Shown piece by piece: positions 8,003 to 17,615 of a DNA stretch of 64,000 nt. The stretch is from Mesorhizobium terrae (lineage in GTDB: Bacteria; Pseudomonadota; Alphaproteobacteria; Rhizobiales; Rhizobiaceae): positions 5,667,153 to 5,731,152 of the forward strand of contig NZ_CP044218.1 of NCBI RefSeq assembly GCF_008727715.1. Reading direction: 5' to 3'. Both the position numbers and the translations under genes were made by a program. Position 1 is the first letter of the stretch; each line of letters begins with the position of its first letter. The notes beneath the pieces are model-generated. The model was given only the letters and a program-made list of their open reading frames with translations, did no database searches and was not told where the DNA came from.

Positions 8003-8663
8003 CCGCCCCATCTGGAGCGCGCTGACCGGCCGCCATGCGGCACTCGCTGACGGCGACGCATTGGCGCGCCGCTACGATCCCGCCGTCAGCGCCTTCGCTG
8101 CGGCACGTGACGACAGCCCGCCCGCCCTGCTAGCGCTGGCGACGCTGGCAAAACCGGGTTCCGGCCTGCTCCTGCTGCAGGCCGACGCAGTGGTGGTGCC
8201 GTCCGGCCTTGTAGCCGTCTCAACGGCGGAAGCCGTCCAGATGATAGCCGAGCAGCCGGCGACGATCGAGCATGACGATCGCATCGAGCAGCTTGGCGCA
8301 AGCGACATCCCTGCAATGCAGGCACTGGCCGACCTCACTAAACCCGGGCCGTTCACGCCGCGCGCGCTCGACCTCGGCTCCTTCTGGGGCGTCAAGATCG
8401 ACGGCCGGCTTGCCGCGATGGCGGGTGAGCGCTTGAAACCCGACGGTTTCACCGAGATCAGCGGCGTCTGCTCGCATCCCGAGGCGCGCGGCCAGGGCCT
8501 GGCCAGGCTTCTGTCGATGTATGTGGCCGGCCGCATCCTGGAGCGTAGCGAGGTGCCGTTCCTGCATGCCTATGCGACCAACCAGGCCGCGATCCGGCTC
8601 TATGAAACGATCGGCTTCAGGCTGCGATCGGCCATGCATGTCGCGGTGCTCGAACGCGGCTGA
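7983..8663 (+). CDS. GNAT family N-acetyltransferase
   Basis: The 226-residue protein has its acetyl-CoA-binding GNAT core in the C-terminal half: ISGVCSHPEARGQGLARLL contains the R/Q-x-x-G-x-G/A loop, followed by ATNQAAIRLYETIGFRLRS, typical of the last GNAT strands. The N-terminal half is less conserved. ATG 7983 is chosen with a nearby ACAGGA; a TTG at 7971 is possible. It overlaps the 3' end of the MarR gene, giving an operon. Substrate unknown. Confidence 0.88.
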   Translation: MNRHPLDRPIWSALTGRHAALADGDALARRYDPAVSAFAAARDDSPPALLALATLAKPGSGLLLLQADAVVVPSGLVAVSTAEAVQMIAEQPATIEHDDRIEQLGASDIPAMQALADLTKPGPFTPRALDLGSFWGVKIDGRLAAMAGERLKPDGFTEISGVCSHPEARGQGLARLLSMYVAGRILERSEVPFLHAYATNQAAIRLYETIGFRLRSAMHVAVLERG

Positions 8664-8821
8664 AACGCGCCCTTTTTCAACGCACCTGAAAACAAGCCGG
8701 GCAAAGTTGTCCACCGGCGGTGACTTAGGTTTGACACATTCGGTTGGTTTCTGCTTGTCTCCGTCGCCGCACGCGGCCGCCGCTGGGAATGGCGTACAAC
8801 AACAAACATTGAGGACAAACA

Positions 8822-9070
8822 ATGCGTACCCTGCTCGGCGCAGTTGCCGCCACCTTGCTCATCGTGACCGCGGCATTCGCCGGCCAGACCGAAGGCAAAA
8901 TCAAGAAGGTCGACAGGGACGCGCTGACCATGACGCTGGACGACGGCAAGATCTACAAGCTGAATTCCGAAATGGACCTCGAGGCGCTGAAACCCGGCGT
9001 CGACGTCGTCATCGCCTTTGACGTCGCCAATGGCGAGAACGTCATCACCGACATGGAAATCCCGCAGTAG
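8822..9070 (+). CDS. DUF1344 family small exported protein
   Basis: An 82-residue protein with a hydrophobic N-terminal signal ending near VTAAFAG (residues 15-21), then a short acidic beta-rich domain, EGKIKKVDRDALTMTLDDGK and VVIAFDVANGENVITDME. This matches the DUF1344 family of small rhizobial periplasmic proteins of unknown function. GAGGA sits seven bases before the ATG. Convergent with the diguanylate cyclase gene. Confidence 0.82.
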   Translation: MRTLLGAVAATLLIVTAAFAGQTEGKIKKVDRDALTMTLDDGKIYKLNSEMDLEALKPGVDVVIAFDVANGENVITDMEIPQ

Positions 9071-9156
9071 GGCAAGCCGGCGACAGCTCGCTGCAGGGCG
9101 CTAGCACGCTGTGAGTGACGATCTCGGTTGCGATGCTGGTCGTGCGGTATCCGTTT

Positions 9157-10950
9157 TCACAGCAGCGCCGAGCTTTTGATCTGGCTTGCCACCACCGTCC
9201 TGTTGCGACCCGCGGCCTTTGCCTGGAGCAAGGCTGCATCGGCACGTGTAACGAGCGTTTCGATCGAGCCATTCAGCGGGGCTGTTGCAACGCCGATGGA
9301 CGTTGACACCGCGCCCAGAACCCGGCCGGAATGGGAGAGCGTGGCGCCACCGATTTTCTGCCGCAGCGCGTCCGCGAGCTCCGAAGCTTCCTGTTCGTCA
9401 AGCCCGGGCAGGAGCACGGTGAATTCCTCACCGCCGAAACGGTAGGCACTGCCGGCTGTACCCACCGTCTCTCGCAATGTCTGCCCGACATACTGCATGA
9501 CCAGATCTCCCGCGTCGTGGCCGAACTCGTCATTGAAGCGCTTGAAATGATCGATATCGACCATCAGGCAAGCGAGCTGCTCGCCGCTGCGATCCTGCCG
9601 GTGCAGCTGCAAGGTTTCATCCAGGAAGCGACGATTGAATAGGCCGGTGAGAGGATCGCGCACGGCCAGCTCGATCAGTTTTTCCCGCAATTGCAGGTTT
9701 GCGATCGCTAGGCCGACATTTTCCGCGATCAGCTCGAGATAGAGCCTGGCACCGGCGAACCCGAGCGCTTTCTCTCCACACTCTTCCTGGTAGAGAAGGC
9801 CGATCATGTCTCCCTGGGCTGTCAACGGCATGCAGAGCGCGGTCGCGCCCGACGCATCGAGGTGTCGGCATGGAACGTCAGCGCCATTCGCCCCGCTTTC
9901 GTGAGAACGGCCACGACGAAGCCCCCAACAGGCAGAGGCGGGAAACGCCGCCAACGAACGTTGCGGTTCGAGCCATGCGCCGGCGCGTATCAGTGCCGTC
10001 TTGCTATCGTTGAGGATATAGAGGCCGCCGGCGAAGTCGGGGAATATCTCGGGAATGAAACGAACCACGACCTCGGCAAGCTCTCCCTGGTTCTGGCATG
10101 CCTGCACCCGATGCATCATCTGCAGGATCATGTCTTTGGTGCGCTGGTCGGCCCTACGCTCGGCATCCAGCCGCTCCCGCTCGATGAGATTCGTGCGGAA
10201 TATCCCTATCGCATCGTTCATCTCGCCGATCTCGTCGGCGCGCCGCTCGACCGGCATCTCGACCGTGTAGTCCTGTTTGGCGAGCCGGCTGACGATCCCG
10301 GTCATCTGCATGAGCGGCTTCACCACCCTTCGCCTCAGAACGAAATAAAGCACGGCCAAAAACAGCGCGCCGGTAGCCGCCAGCATGACCTTTGCGACAA
10401 GGCTCCACCAGTTGCTGCGGTCCCGCGCGGCTTCGAGCTGCGCTCCAGTGCGCGCGCCCGTCAGGTCGCGAAAATGCGCGACCGTCTGGAGAAGCGCCTT
10501 CTGGACCCGCTCGTATTCGGCCCCAAACAGGCCTTCCTGGGCGGCGATCTTGTCTCCGCGCTGGAAGGCCTCGACCGCGGTCTGTTCGATCTTGTCCAGC
10601 GCATCCGCGTCCCGGACGACCGCTTTCAGCGCTTCCGCCTCGCCCGGCGCCAGCCCCTTGCCGGCCAGCCTGGTTGCTGTGGCCTCGACGTTCCGCTCCG
10701 AGTTCTCCTGCGCCTGAAACTCCTTGAGGTAGCGCTCATCGCCGCGCATCACGTAGAGCCGCGCCTCGTCACTTCCAAACTCGGCTCCAAGCGCCAGTTC
10801 CTCGGCCAGCGTGTCGAGCGTCAGATGCTCCTCGACCGCGGCGCGTTCCTGGAGGGCGCTGCGCGAAGACATCATGAAGGCGCCACCGGACAGCGCGGTC
10901 AGGATGACCGTGATGCCGTAGGCCCAGTTGGTGATGGAGGTTATTCTCAT
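9157..10950 (-). CDS. Membrane-bound diguanylate cyclase with HAMP, GAF and GGDEF domains
   Basis: A 597-residue sensor: TM1 about 9-28, a helical periplasmic region about 30-180, TM2 about 185-205, HAMP about 206-260, a GAF-like domain about 275-420 and a GGDEF domain about 425-585. The catalytic signature is RFGGEEF (504-510), so c-di-GMP synthesis from GTP is expected at the inner-membrane face. The five-residue-upstream inhibitory I-site RxxD is missing (GTAG at 497-500), suggesting no classic product inhibition. The ATG at 10950 has AAGAGG directly adjacent, an unusually short spacing, so the start is less certain. Confidence 0.92.
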   Translation of the reverse strand: MRITSITNWAYGITVILTALSGGAFMMSSRSALQERAAVEEHLTLDTLAEELALGAEFGSDEARLYVMRGDERYLKEFQAQENSERNVEATATRLAGKGLAPGEAEALKAVVRDADALDKIEQTAVEAFQRGDKIAAQEGLFGAEYERVQKALLQTVAHFRDLTGARTGAQLEAARDRSNWWSLVAKVMLAATGALFLAVLYFVLRRRVVKPLMQMTGIVSRLAKQDYTVEMPVERRADEIGEMNDAIGIFRTNLIERERLDAERRADQRTKDMILQMMHRVQACQNQGELAEVVVRFIPEIFPDFAGGLYILNDSKTALIRAGAWLEPQRSLAAFPASACWGLRRGRSHESGANGADVPCRHLDASGATALCMPLTAQGDMIGLLYQEECGEKALGFAGARLYLELIAENVGLAIANLQLREKLIELAVRDPLTGLFNRRFLDETLQLHRQDRSGEQLACLMVDIDHFKRFNDEFGHDAGDLVMQYVGQTLRETVGTAGSAYRFGGEEFTVLLPGLDEQEASELADALRQKIGGATLSHSGRVLGAVSTSIGVATAPLNGSIETLVTRADAALLQAKAAGRNRTVVASQIKSSALL

Positions 10951-11059
10951 CCTCTTATACTGCCAGCCGCTGTTTGAAGGAGGATTAAGGAGAAACGGGC
11001 ATCTCCACCGCGATGCAATCGAACTACATGCGGCGTCGGAAGCCCTCTCGTTTTATGGC

Positions 11060-11650
11060 CTAGAGCCACTCCAGGCGGCGGCCCGATATTTTCAGGACAC
11101 GGTCCTGCGGGATTTCGAGCGCAGCCGCCTCATCCTTCGAACAGCCAGCGATCATCCGGAACAGGCAACGTATGACACCGCCATGGGTGACGCAGACCGT
11201 GTCGCGCTGCATGGCCTGGAAGGCCGGCTGGATTCTCGACAGAAGCGTCTGGTAGCTCTCGGCGCCGGCGCCCGGCGGCGTGAAGTCCCATTTATCCAGC
11301 GCCCGCGCCTGGCTAGCACCCGGGAACCGCCGTTCCAGCTCGGGATAGGTAAAACCCTGCCAGTCGCCGAAATTGAGCTCGACCAGTCGCGGGTCGGTAC
11401 GATAGCCGGCGGGATCGAGCCCCATGGCGGCTCGCATCAGCTGCATCGTCTCGCAGGTGCGGCGCATCGGGCTCGACACATAGTCGAACGCGCCCTTGGC
11501 GTCGCCGATCAATGCGGCAAGCTTGACGCCGTTCGCGCTCGCCTGCCGACGCCCGGTGGCGTTCAAGTCGGTGTCAGCCTGCCCCTGCAGACGCTGCTCG
11601 GCATTCCAATCCGTCTGGCCGTGGCGCACGACATAGATAAGCGCAGGCAT
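11060..11650 (-). CDS. Histidine phosphatase family protein (phosphoglycerate-mutase-like)
   Basis: The 196-residue protein begins MPALIYVVRHGQTDWNAEQR, with the RHG phosphohistidine motif at residues 9-11. SSPMRRTCETMQ, ELNFGDWQG and VTHGGVIRCL supply the rest of the histidine-phosphatase active site, including the second catalytic His in THGG. Members dephosphorylate small metabolites or proteins; the substrate is not evident. ATG 11650 is chosen over an upstream in-frame codon because the conserved core begins immediately. It follows fabI on the same strand. Confidence 0.9.
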   Translation of the reverse strand: MPALIYVVRHGQTDWNAEQRLQGQADTDLNATGRRQASANGVKLAALIGDAKGAFDYVSSPMRRTCETMQLMRAAMGLDPAGYRTDPRLVELNFGDWQGFTYPELERRFPGASQARALDKWDFTPPGAGAESYQTLLSRIQPAFQAMQRDTVCVTHGGVIRCLFRMIAGCSKDEAAALEIPQDRVLKISGRRLEWL

Positions 11651-11734
11651 GGTGCGCGAAAACTCCGGACGGGCGTTGGAAAACCGAGGCGACAAGACCG
11701 GGCGCGGCCGTTGACGGCCGCCCCGTAGCCGGCC

Positions 11735-12553
11735 TCAGTCCTTGAGAACGGAAATATCGGGCGCGTCGACCGCCTTCATGCCGACGACATGATAGCCCGA
11801 ATCGACGTGATGGACCTCGCCGGTAACGCCACGCGAAAGGTCCGACAGGAAATACAGGCCCGAATCGCCGACTTCCTCGGGCGATACCGTGCGCTTCAGC
11901 GGCGCATTGTATTCGTTCCACTTGAGGATGTAGCGGAAGTCGCCGATGCCGGAAGCGGCAAGCGTCTTGATCGGGCCGGCGGAAATGGCGTTGACGCGGA
12001 TGCCCTTCGAGCCGAGGTCGACCGCCAGGTACCGCACCGAGGCTTCCAGCGCCGCTTTGGCCACGCCCATGACGTTGTAATGCGGCATCACCTTCTCGGC
12101 GCCGTAATAGGTCAGCGTCAGCAGCGAGCCGCCATTGGTCATCAGCGGCTCGGCGCGCTTGGCGATGGTAGTGAAGGAGAACACCGAAATGTCCATGGTG
12201 CGCAGGAAATTGTCGCGCGAAGTCTCGACATAGCGGCCGGTCAGCTCCTCCTTGTCGGAGAAGGCGATGGCGTGCACCAGGAAGTCGAGCCCGCCCCACA
12301 GCTTGGAGACATTGTCGAACACCGTGTCCAGGCTCTCCGGATCGGTGACATCGCAATGGCCGACGACATGGGCGCCGAGTTCCGCCGCCAGCGGCTCGAC
12401 GCGCTTCTTGAAGGCTTCACCCTGATACGTCAAAGCCACCTGGGCGCCGTGGTCGACGCAGGCCTTGGCGATGCCATAGGCAATCGAACGGTTGTTGGCC
12501 ACACCGAGGATAAGGCCGCGCTTGCCGGCCATCAGGCCCTGTCCACCCACCAT
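11735..12553 (-). CDS. fabI: Enoyl-[acyl-carrier-protein] reductase (NADH) FabI
   Basis: FabI performs the last reduction of each cycle of type II fatty acid synthesis. The 272-residue short-chain dehydrogenase-type protein has the nucleotide-binding region RGLILGVANNRSIAYGIAK (about 12-30) and the FabI catalytic pair Y159 and K166 (Tyr-x6-Lys) in PHYNVMGVAKAALE. ATG 12553 (MVGGQGLMAGKRG) gives the usual rhizobial FabI length; an ATG at 12532 is the alternative. The frame extends upstream but without family similarity. Confidence 0.95.
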   Translation of the reverse strand: MVGGQGLMAGKRGLILGVANNRSIAYGIAKACVDHGAQVALTYQGEAFKKRVEPLAAELGAHVVGHCDVTDPESLDTVFDNVSKLWGGLDFLVHAIAFSDKEELTGRYVETSRDNFLRTMDISVFSFTTIAKRAEPLMTNGGSLLTLTYYGAEKVMPHYNVMGVAKAALEASVRYLAVDLGSKGIRVNAISAGPIKTLAASGIGDFRYILKWNEYNAPLKRTVSPEEVGDSGLYFLSDLSRGVTGEVHHVDSGYHVVGMKAVDAPDISVLKD

Positions 12554-12729
12554 ATGAGCGCTCTCCGCATACTGTTCTGCTTTGATGTGCCCTATCGCAC
12601 AGGCGCTTTGCACCTTCAAGCGATGATGGCATGCGGCCAAGGCATTGGTTTTCGGCCGCTCGCGGCGCGAACCAAGCCGACTGCAGGCCTGCAGGCCCGT
12701 TTAGCCGGCGTGCAGGGGACAGGCCGGGA

Positions 12730-13191
12730 TCAGAAAAGCCGGCGGTAAACCACGAAGCCGGAGCGCTCGGCGACCTGATCGTAGAGCCGCATCGCGGTGT
12801 GGTTGGTCTCGTGCGTATGCCAGTAGACACGCAACGACTCGGCCTGGCGGGCGCGGTCGTAGACGCCCTCGATCAGCGCCTTGCCGACGCCCTTGCCGCG
12901 CACATCCTGCGCGGTGAACAGATCCTGCAGATAGCAGTTCGGCGCGATCGCATTGGTCGAGCGATGGAAGATATAATGCACCAGCCCGACCAGACGGCCT
13001 TCGTTTTCGGCGACCAGCGCGTGCACGGGCTCATAGGCATCGAAGAAACGCGACCAGGTCGTCTGTGTCACCGCATCGGGCAGCGCCGTCGGTCCAGACC
13101 GTCCGTAAAAAGCGTTATAACCGGTCCAGAGCGGCAGCCAGCCCTCGAAATCCTGGCGGGCGACGGGACGGACGATGATCTGAGAGGACAT
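12730..13191 (-). CDS. GNAT family N-acetyltransferase
   Basis: A 153-residue single-domain GNAT enzyme. The acetyl-CoA loop is DLFTAQDVRGKGVGKALIEGV (about 90-110), preceded by LVGLVHYIFH and followed by TNHTAMRLYDQVAERSGFVVY, the usual terminal strand and helix. Fold and length fit small cytosolic acetyltransferases that modify amines. No partner gene reveals the substrate. It lies between dnaJ-like and fabI genes on the same strand. Confidence 0.88.
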   Translation of the reverse strand: MSSQIIVRPVARQDFEGWLPLWTGYNAFYGRSGPTALPDAVTQTTWSRFFDAYEPVHALVAENEGRLVGLVHYIFHRSTNAIAPNCYLQDLFTAQDVRGKGVGKALIEGVYDRARQAESLRVYWHTHETNHTAMRLYDQVAERSGFVVYRRLF

Positions 13192-13309
13192 TTTTGAAGG
13201 CCGCTGTTTTGATGGACTGCGGCATTCCTAGCTTCACCGCGCCGATGACGACAATGGATCGACTGATCCAATATCTTGGGCCAGATTTCGCCAAAACGGC
13301 AAGGACGCT

Positions 13310-14248
13310 TCAGTTCTGCTTTTTGACCAACGCTTCCAGTTCCGGATCGCCGCTCTCCGGCAGCATGATGCGGACATGGGCATAGAGGTCGCCATGGCCG
13401 CCGGCCTTTTCCGGCAGCCCGCGCCCCTTGATGCGCAGCACCTTGTCGGAACTCGACCAGGCCGGCACGTTGAGCGCGATGCGCCCGGTCGGTGTCTCCA
13501 CCGCCAGCTTGGCGCCAAGCACGGCGTCGCGCAGCGCCACCGGCAGATCGGCGTGCAGGTCGCGGCCCTCGACGCGGTAACGTGCATGACGGCGGAACCT
13601 GATCTTGACCAGCGCGTCGCCGGGTTCGCCATAACCCTGCTCGCCCTGCCCCTTCAGCCGGATGGTCTGGCCGTCCTCGACGAAACTGGGCAGCTTCACC
13701 GCGACCTTGCGGCCGCCGGGGAACATGGCGGTGACCTTCTCCGCAGTGGCGGCTTCCTCGATGGTGACGTCGAGGACCACATTGATGTCGGCGCCGGCCG
13801 GCGCCTGCCGACGGCGCTCGCCGCCCTGACCACCGCCGGCGGCGCCGGGGCGCTGCTGGCTGAAGGCATCGCCGAAAATCTGGCTGAAAATGTCGCCGGC
13901 GCCTTCGCCGAACGGGGTGCCGCCGGACGAGCGGAACTCGAAATGGGGACCGCCCGCTCCCTGCTGGCGGCGGAAGCCGGCGAACGGGTCGCCGCCGGCG
14001 CCCCCCTCGAAACCCTGGAAGCGCGGCTTGCCGTCGGCGTCGATCTCGCCGCGATCGAAAGCGGCGCGCGCCTTCTCGTCGCCGAGAATCTCATAGGCCT
14101 GGTTGGCCGCGGCGAAACGATCCTTGGCCTTGGGATCGTCGGGATTCTGGTCCGGGTGGTGCTTCTTGGCGAGTTTCCGAAACGCCGACTTGATGTCCTT
14201 GGACGAAGCGTTCCTGGCAACTCCCAGCACCTCATAGGGGTCGCGCAT
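13310..14248 (-). CDS. DnaJ-type co-chaperone (CbpA-like, no zinc finger)
   Basis: The 312-residue protein has an N-terminal J domain (about 1-65) with the DnaK-stimulating HPD motif at 31-33. A Gly/Phe-rich linker (about 70-150) and two C-terminal beta substrate-binding domains ([19 protein letters not shown] onward) follow. The four CxxCxGxG zinc repeats of canonical DnaJ are absent, placing it with CbpA/DjlA-like type II J proteins. ATG 14248 follows AGGA; a TTG one codon upstream is possible. Confidence 0.92.
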   Translation of the reverse strand: MRDPYEVLGVARNASSKDIKSAFRKLAKKHHPDQNPDDPKAKDRFAAANQAYEILGDEKARAAFDRGEIDADGKPRFQGFEGGAGGDPFAGFRRQQGAGGPHFEFRSSGGTPFGEGAGDIFSQIFGDAFSQQRPGAAGGGQGGERRRQAPAGADINVVLDVTIEEAATAEKVTAMFPGGRKVAVKLPSFVEDGQTIRLKGQGEQGYGEPGDALVKIRFRRHARYRVEGRDLHADLPVALRDAVLGAKLAVETPTGRIALNVPAWSSSDKVLRIKGRGLPEKAGGHGDLYAHVRIMLPESGDPELEALVKKQN

Positions 14249-14343
14249 CAATCCTGCTCATGGAATAGGTAAATTTAGAGTTGCCCACTATATGCGCCCT
14301 GATAGGAAGAAATTCCAGTAGCCATGACATGGAAAGCGGAAAA

Positions 14344-14814
14344 TCAGAGCGCCTTGAAATCCTGCATCTGCCAGATGCCGGCGCCGGTCATGCAGACGCT
14401 GCCCTTGTACATGGCGACCCCGTCATAGCTTTCGCGCGACACGTCGAAGCGGCGGCAGCGGCCGCTCACGGCGTCGCCTGTTTCGGCCATCTGGGTGATG
14501 GCGCCGCGCGAGCCGGTGGTGGTATTCGCCCAAGGCACTGCCTGGCCGGCCAGCCCTTGCACGTCTGCAGAAGAGGCGGCGTTGCGTATCGTCTCCTGGT
14601 CGGAGGCCATGCCGGCATCGGCTGTATCGGGCGTCGCGGTCTTGGCGATCGAGCCGGTCACGATTGAGCGGTCGACCTCGGCCTTTTCCAGGCTGAAGCC
14701 GCCGGCGCCGCAACCGGCGAGCAAAAGCAGCGCGCATGGCGTCGCCGCCCTGAGACAGGACGAAAGGAAAGTGCCCACTGGCCGGCTGTCAAAATGGTGC
14801 GCGATGCGCGACAA
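14344..14814 (-). CDS. RT0821/Lpp0805-type surface lipoprotein
   Basis: A 156-residue protein with a hydrophobic leader ending in the lipobox LLAGC (Cys at about residue 35), so it is probably lipid-anchored. The mature part has [25 protein letters not shown] and the C-terminal block [25 protein letters not shown], which I recognise from the alphaproteobacterial RT0821/Lpp0805 surface-antigen family. Two Cys near the end could form a disulfide. Function unknown. Divergent from pdxH with only 37 bp between the starts. Confidence 0.75.
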   Translation of the reverse strand: MSRIAHHFDSRPVGTFLSSCLRAATPCALLLLAGCGAGGFSLEKAEVDRSIVTGSIAKTATPDTADAGMASDQETIRNAASSADVQGLAGQAVPWANTTTGSRGAITQMAETGDAVSGRCRRFDVSRESYDGVAMYKGSVCMTGAGIWQMQDFKAL

Positions 14815-14851
14815 TCGGCAATTCCTCGGCCAGCTTCAAATCGGAAAAACT

Positions 14852-15469
14852 ATGAACGAGACAGTGTTAACAACAGGTGACTTCACGGAGAGCGCGGAGC
14901 CTTTCCGGTTGTTCGCCACCTGGCTCGAAGACGCCTCGAAATCCGAGCCCAACGACCCCAATGGCGTGGCGCTGGCAACCGTCGATGCCGACGGCATGCC
15001 CGACGTGCGCATGGTTTTGCTCAAGGGTTTCGACGAACACGGCTTTGTCTTCTACACCAATTTCGAAAGCGCCAAGGGCCGCGAGATTCTGGGCAGCATG
15101 AAGGCGGCGATGTGTTTCCACTGGAAATCGCTGCGCCGCCAGGTGCGCATACGAGGCCCGGTCGAGATCGTCACCGACGCCGAGGCCGACGCCTATTACG
15201 CGACGCGCCCGCGCGGCAGCCGCATCGGCGCCTGGGCCTCGAAGCAGTCGCGGCCTTTGGAAAGCCGTTTCGCGTTGGAAAAAGCGGTGGCCGAATACAC
15301 TGCCCGCTACGCCATCGGCGACATTCCGCGACCCAAGCACTGGTCCGGCTTCCGCATCGTGCCGCAGAGCATCGAGTTCTGGCACGACCGGCCGTTCCGC
15401 TTGCATGACCGCATGGTCTTCAGCCGCAACGCCGAAGGAGGCTGGGACAAGACGCGCCTCTATCCGTAA
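14852..15469 (+). CDS. pdxH: Pyridoxamine/pyridoxine 5'-phosphate oxidase
   Basis: PdxH oxidises PNP or PMP to pyridoxal 5'-phosphate with FMN. The 205-residue protein carries the family signature [14 protein letters not shown] (174-187), FMN-contacting [19 protein letters not shown] (53-71), and RRQVRIRG (95-102). Length matches bacterial PdxH. The start at 14852 is the first ATG giving the family N-terminus; the frame is open upstream but overlaps the divergent lipoprotein gene. Confidence 0.96.
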   Translation: MNETVLTTGDFTESAEPFRLFATWLEDASKSEPNDPNGVALATVDADGMPDVRMVLLKGFDEHGFVFYTNFESAKGREILGSMKAAMCFHWKSLRRQVRIRGPVEIVTDAEADAYYATRPRGSRIGAWASKQSRPLESRFALEKAVAEYTARYAIGDIPRPKHWSGFRIVPQSIEFWHDRPFRLHDRMVFSRNAEGGWDKTRLYP

Positions 15470-15539
15470 CCCGCCGCGCCTATTGCGGACGCAGCAGCCT
15501 GTCACCATATCCGCCCGGACTGGGGTGACAGGAGAAAAA

Positions 15540-16925
15540 ATGCTGCGTCTGCTTCTCGGAGGCCTGCTCGCGATCGCCGCGCAAATCAGCGCCAAGGCCG
15601 AAGAACCCTCCCCCATCCCGCCTGATCCTGAAATCCACCGTATCCTTCAACAGCGCATCGACATCGAAAAACAGAGCCTCGGCATCGTCGTCGGCGTTAT
15701 CGACGCCAACGGCCGGCGCATCGTCGCGCATGGCCGCTTTGGCGCCGACGATGCGCGCGCGGTCGACGGCTACACCATCTTCGAGATCGGTTCCGTCACC
15801 AAGGTTTTCACCGCGCTGGCGCTGGCAGAGATGGCGACGCAGGGCGAAGTGTCGCTCGACGATCCCGTCGCCAAATACCTGCCCGCTGGCGTCACCATGC
15901 CAGAGCGCGGGGGCCGCAAGATCACCCTGCGCGATCTCGCCACCCACATGTCCGGCCTGCCGCGCCTGCCGGATAATTTCGCGCCCAAGGACGGTGGCGA
16001 TCCTTATGCGGACTACACCGTCGACCAGCTCTACGGCTTCCTCTCGGGCTACACGCTGACGCGCGATATCGGTAGCAAATTCGAATATTCCAACCTCGGC
16101 TACGGCCTGCTCGGCCATGTGCTGGCACAACATACCGGCGCCGATTATGCGAGCCTGATCCGCGACCGCATCGCCACGCCGCTCGGCCTGCAAAACACCG
16201 TCGTCTCGCTTTCGCCGGTACAGCAGGCGCGCCAGACGCCCGGTCACGACCAGGCGCTCGACAAAGCGCCCAACTGGCACATGCCGACGTTGCCCGGCCT
16301 CGGCGCGCTCAATTCGAGCGCCAACGACATGCTGACCGTCCTCAAGGCGGCGATGGACGGGCAAAGCTCGCCTTTGACGCCGGCTTTCCGGCTTGCCTTG
16401 AGCGAGCGCCAGGCCATCGGCGGCGGCGAGGACACCGGCCTCGGCTGGTTCATCGCCAAGGCCGGCCAAGACGAGATGATCTGGCACAATGGTGGCACCG
16501 GCGGCTACCGGTCGTTCATCGGCTTCCTGGCCAAGGCCAAGGTGGGTGTCGTCGTCTTGTCCAACACGTCGACCGAACTGGGCATCGACGACATCGGTCG
16601 CCATCTGCTCAACCCGAAATCGAAACTTGCCGAGGCGCCAAAGGTGCGGGTGGCTGCCGCCGTCGATCCCGCTCTCTACGACCGCTATATCGGGCGCTAC
16701 CAGCTGGCGCCGGATTTTATCCTCACCGTCACCCGCGACAATGACAGACTGTACGTCCAGGCGACCGGGCAGGAGCGTTTCGAGATATTCCCGGAAAACG
16801 AGCGCAATTTCTTCCTCAAGGTCCTCAACGCCCAGATCAGTTTCGATGCCAATGGCGACGGCAAGGCCACGCGTCTTGTCCTGCACCAGAACGGCGCCTC
16901 CAGTCCGGCGAAAAGGATCGACTAG
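15540..16925 (+). CDS. Exported serine hydrolase of the beta-lactamase class C / DD-peptidase family
   Basis: The 461-residue protein has a signal peptide (about 1-20) and a serine beta-lactamase-like catalytic domain with SVTK (85-88, the SxxK nucleophile/base motif), YSN (183-185) and HNGG (316-319, in the KTG position). A C-terminal extension (about 365-461) follows. It should act in the periplasm on D-Ala-containing peptides or esters; the domain does not prove beta-lactam resistance. AGGAGA precedes ATG 15540. It follows pdxH by 70 bp and may be cotranscribed. Confidence 0.9.
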   Translation: MLRLLLGGLLAIAAQISAKAEEPSPIPPDPEIHRILQQRIDIEKQSLGIVVGVIDANGRRIVAHGRFGADDARAVDGYTIFEIGSVTKVFTALALAEMATQGEVSLDDPVAKYLPAGVTMPERGGRKITLRDLATHMSGLPRLPDNFAPKDGGDPYADYTVDQLYGFLSGYTLTRDIGSKFEYSNLGYGLLGHVLAQHTGADYASLIRDRIATPLGLQNTVVSLSPVQQARQTPGHDQALDKAPNWHMPTLPGLGALNSSANDMLTVLKAAMDGQSSPLTPAFRLALSERQAIGGGEDTGLGWFIAKAGQDEMIWHNGGTGGYRSFIGFLAKAKVGVVVLSNTSTELGIDDIGRHLLNPKSKLAEAPKVRVAAAVDPALYDRYIGRYQLAPDFILTVTRDNDRLYVQATGQERFEIFPENERNFFLKVLNAQISFDANGDGKATRLVLHQNGASSPAKRID

Positions 16926-17088
16926 ACGGTCGAGAACCCTTGCGGCACGACCTTCGTATCCGGGCCGCGCCGCCATTTCAGGATGTTCTAACGTTACAGA
17001 GATTTAATCGGGGCGTTCAGTTTCGGTTCACCGATCCGCCGGGATACTCGCTCGCGTCCGGGGTGTATCAACCGAGATGAGGAACCCT

Positions 17089-17541
17089 ATGAAGAAGTTC
17101 GTTTCCGCCTGCTGCGCGGCCGCCACCTTGTTGACGACCGTCGCCGCTTCCATCGCTCCCGGGGTGGCGGCGCCGATGCCAAGGCCCGCCGTTGCTACCG
17201 GCACGGCCGAAATCATGCCCGTCCTGTACCGGCGCGGTTTCTACAACGACCGCGGCTTCTATTATTTTAACGGCCATCGCGGCTATCGCTACGGCCGGCC
17301 GGGCTGGCGCCAGTACAACGGCTGGTGGTTCCCCCCGGCGGCCTTCATGGCCGGCGCCATCATCGGCGGTGCGCTCGCTTCGCCGCCGCCCCCGCCACCG
17401 GTCTATCGCCGCGCCTACCGGCTCAGCGACGCGCATGTCCGCTGGTGCTACGACCGCTACCGGTCCTATCGCGCGTCCGACAATAGCTACCTAGCCTCCG
17501 GCAACATCCGTCGCGAATGCATCTCGCCCTACATGCGCTGA
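17089..17541 (+). CDS. BA14K family protein
   Basis: A 150-residue exported protein: signal peptide about 1-30, an aromatic Tyr/Gly/Arg-rich middle (YRRGFYNDRGFYYFNGHRGY), a short hydrophobic segment AAFMAGAIIGGALA, a run of prolines, and a C-terminal BA14K domain, HVRWCYDRYRSYRASDNSYL followed by C in RRECISPY. BA14K proteins are small immunoreactive or lectin-like proteins of Brucella and rhizobia. ATG 17089 follows GAGGA with good spacing, so it is preferred over ATG 17077. Confidence 0.85.
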   Translation: MKKFVSACCAAATLLTTVAASIAPGVAAPMPRPAVATGTAEIMPVLYRRGFYNDRGFYYFNGHRGYRYGRPGWRQYNGWWFPPAAFMAGAIIGGALASPPPPPPVYRRAYRLSDAHVRWCYDRYRSYRASDNSYLASGNIRRECISPYMR

Positions 17542-17548
17542 ATGCCGA

Positions 17549-17576
17549 AACGGCGCGTCCCCATGGACGCGCCGTT
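17549..17576. terminator. Bidirectional hairpin terminator
   Basis: AACGGCGCGTCC (17549-17560) pairs perfectly with GGACGCGCCGTT (17565-17576) around CCAT. It lies between the convergent BA14K and enoyl-CoA hydratase genes. Confidence 0.8.
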
Positions 17577-17615
17577 CTGATAGCCGACCAGGCGAACGAC
17601 CCCGCTCCGGCGGGG

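Noticed and set aside
15540..16925. Naming the serine hydrolase as an AmpC beta-lactamase
   Set aside because: The SxxK, YxN and HxG motifs are shared with many esterases and DD-peptidases; there is no adjacent ampR and resistance cannot be claimed.
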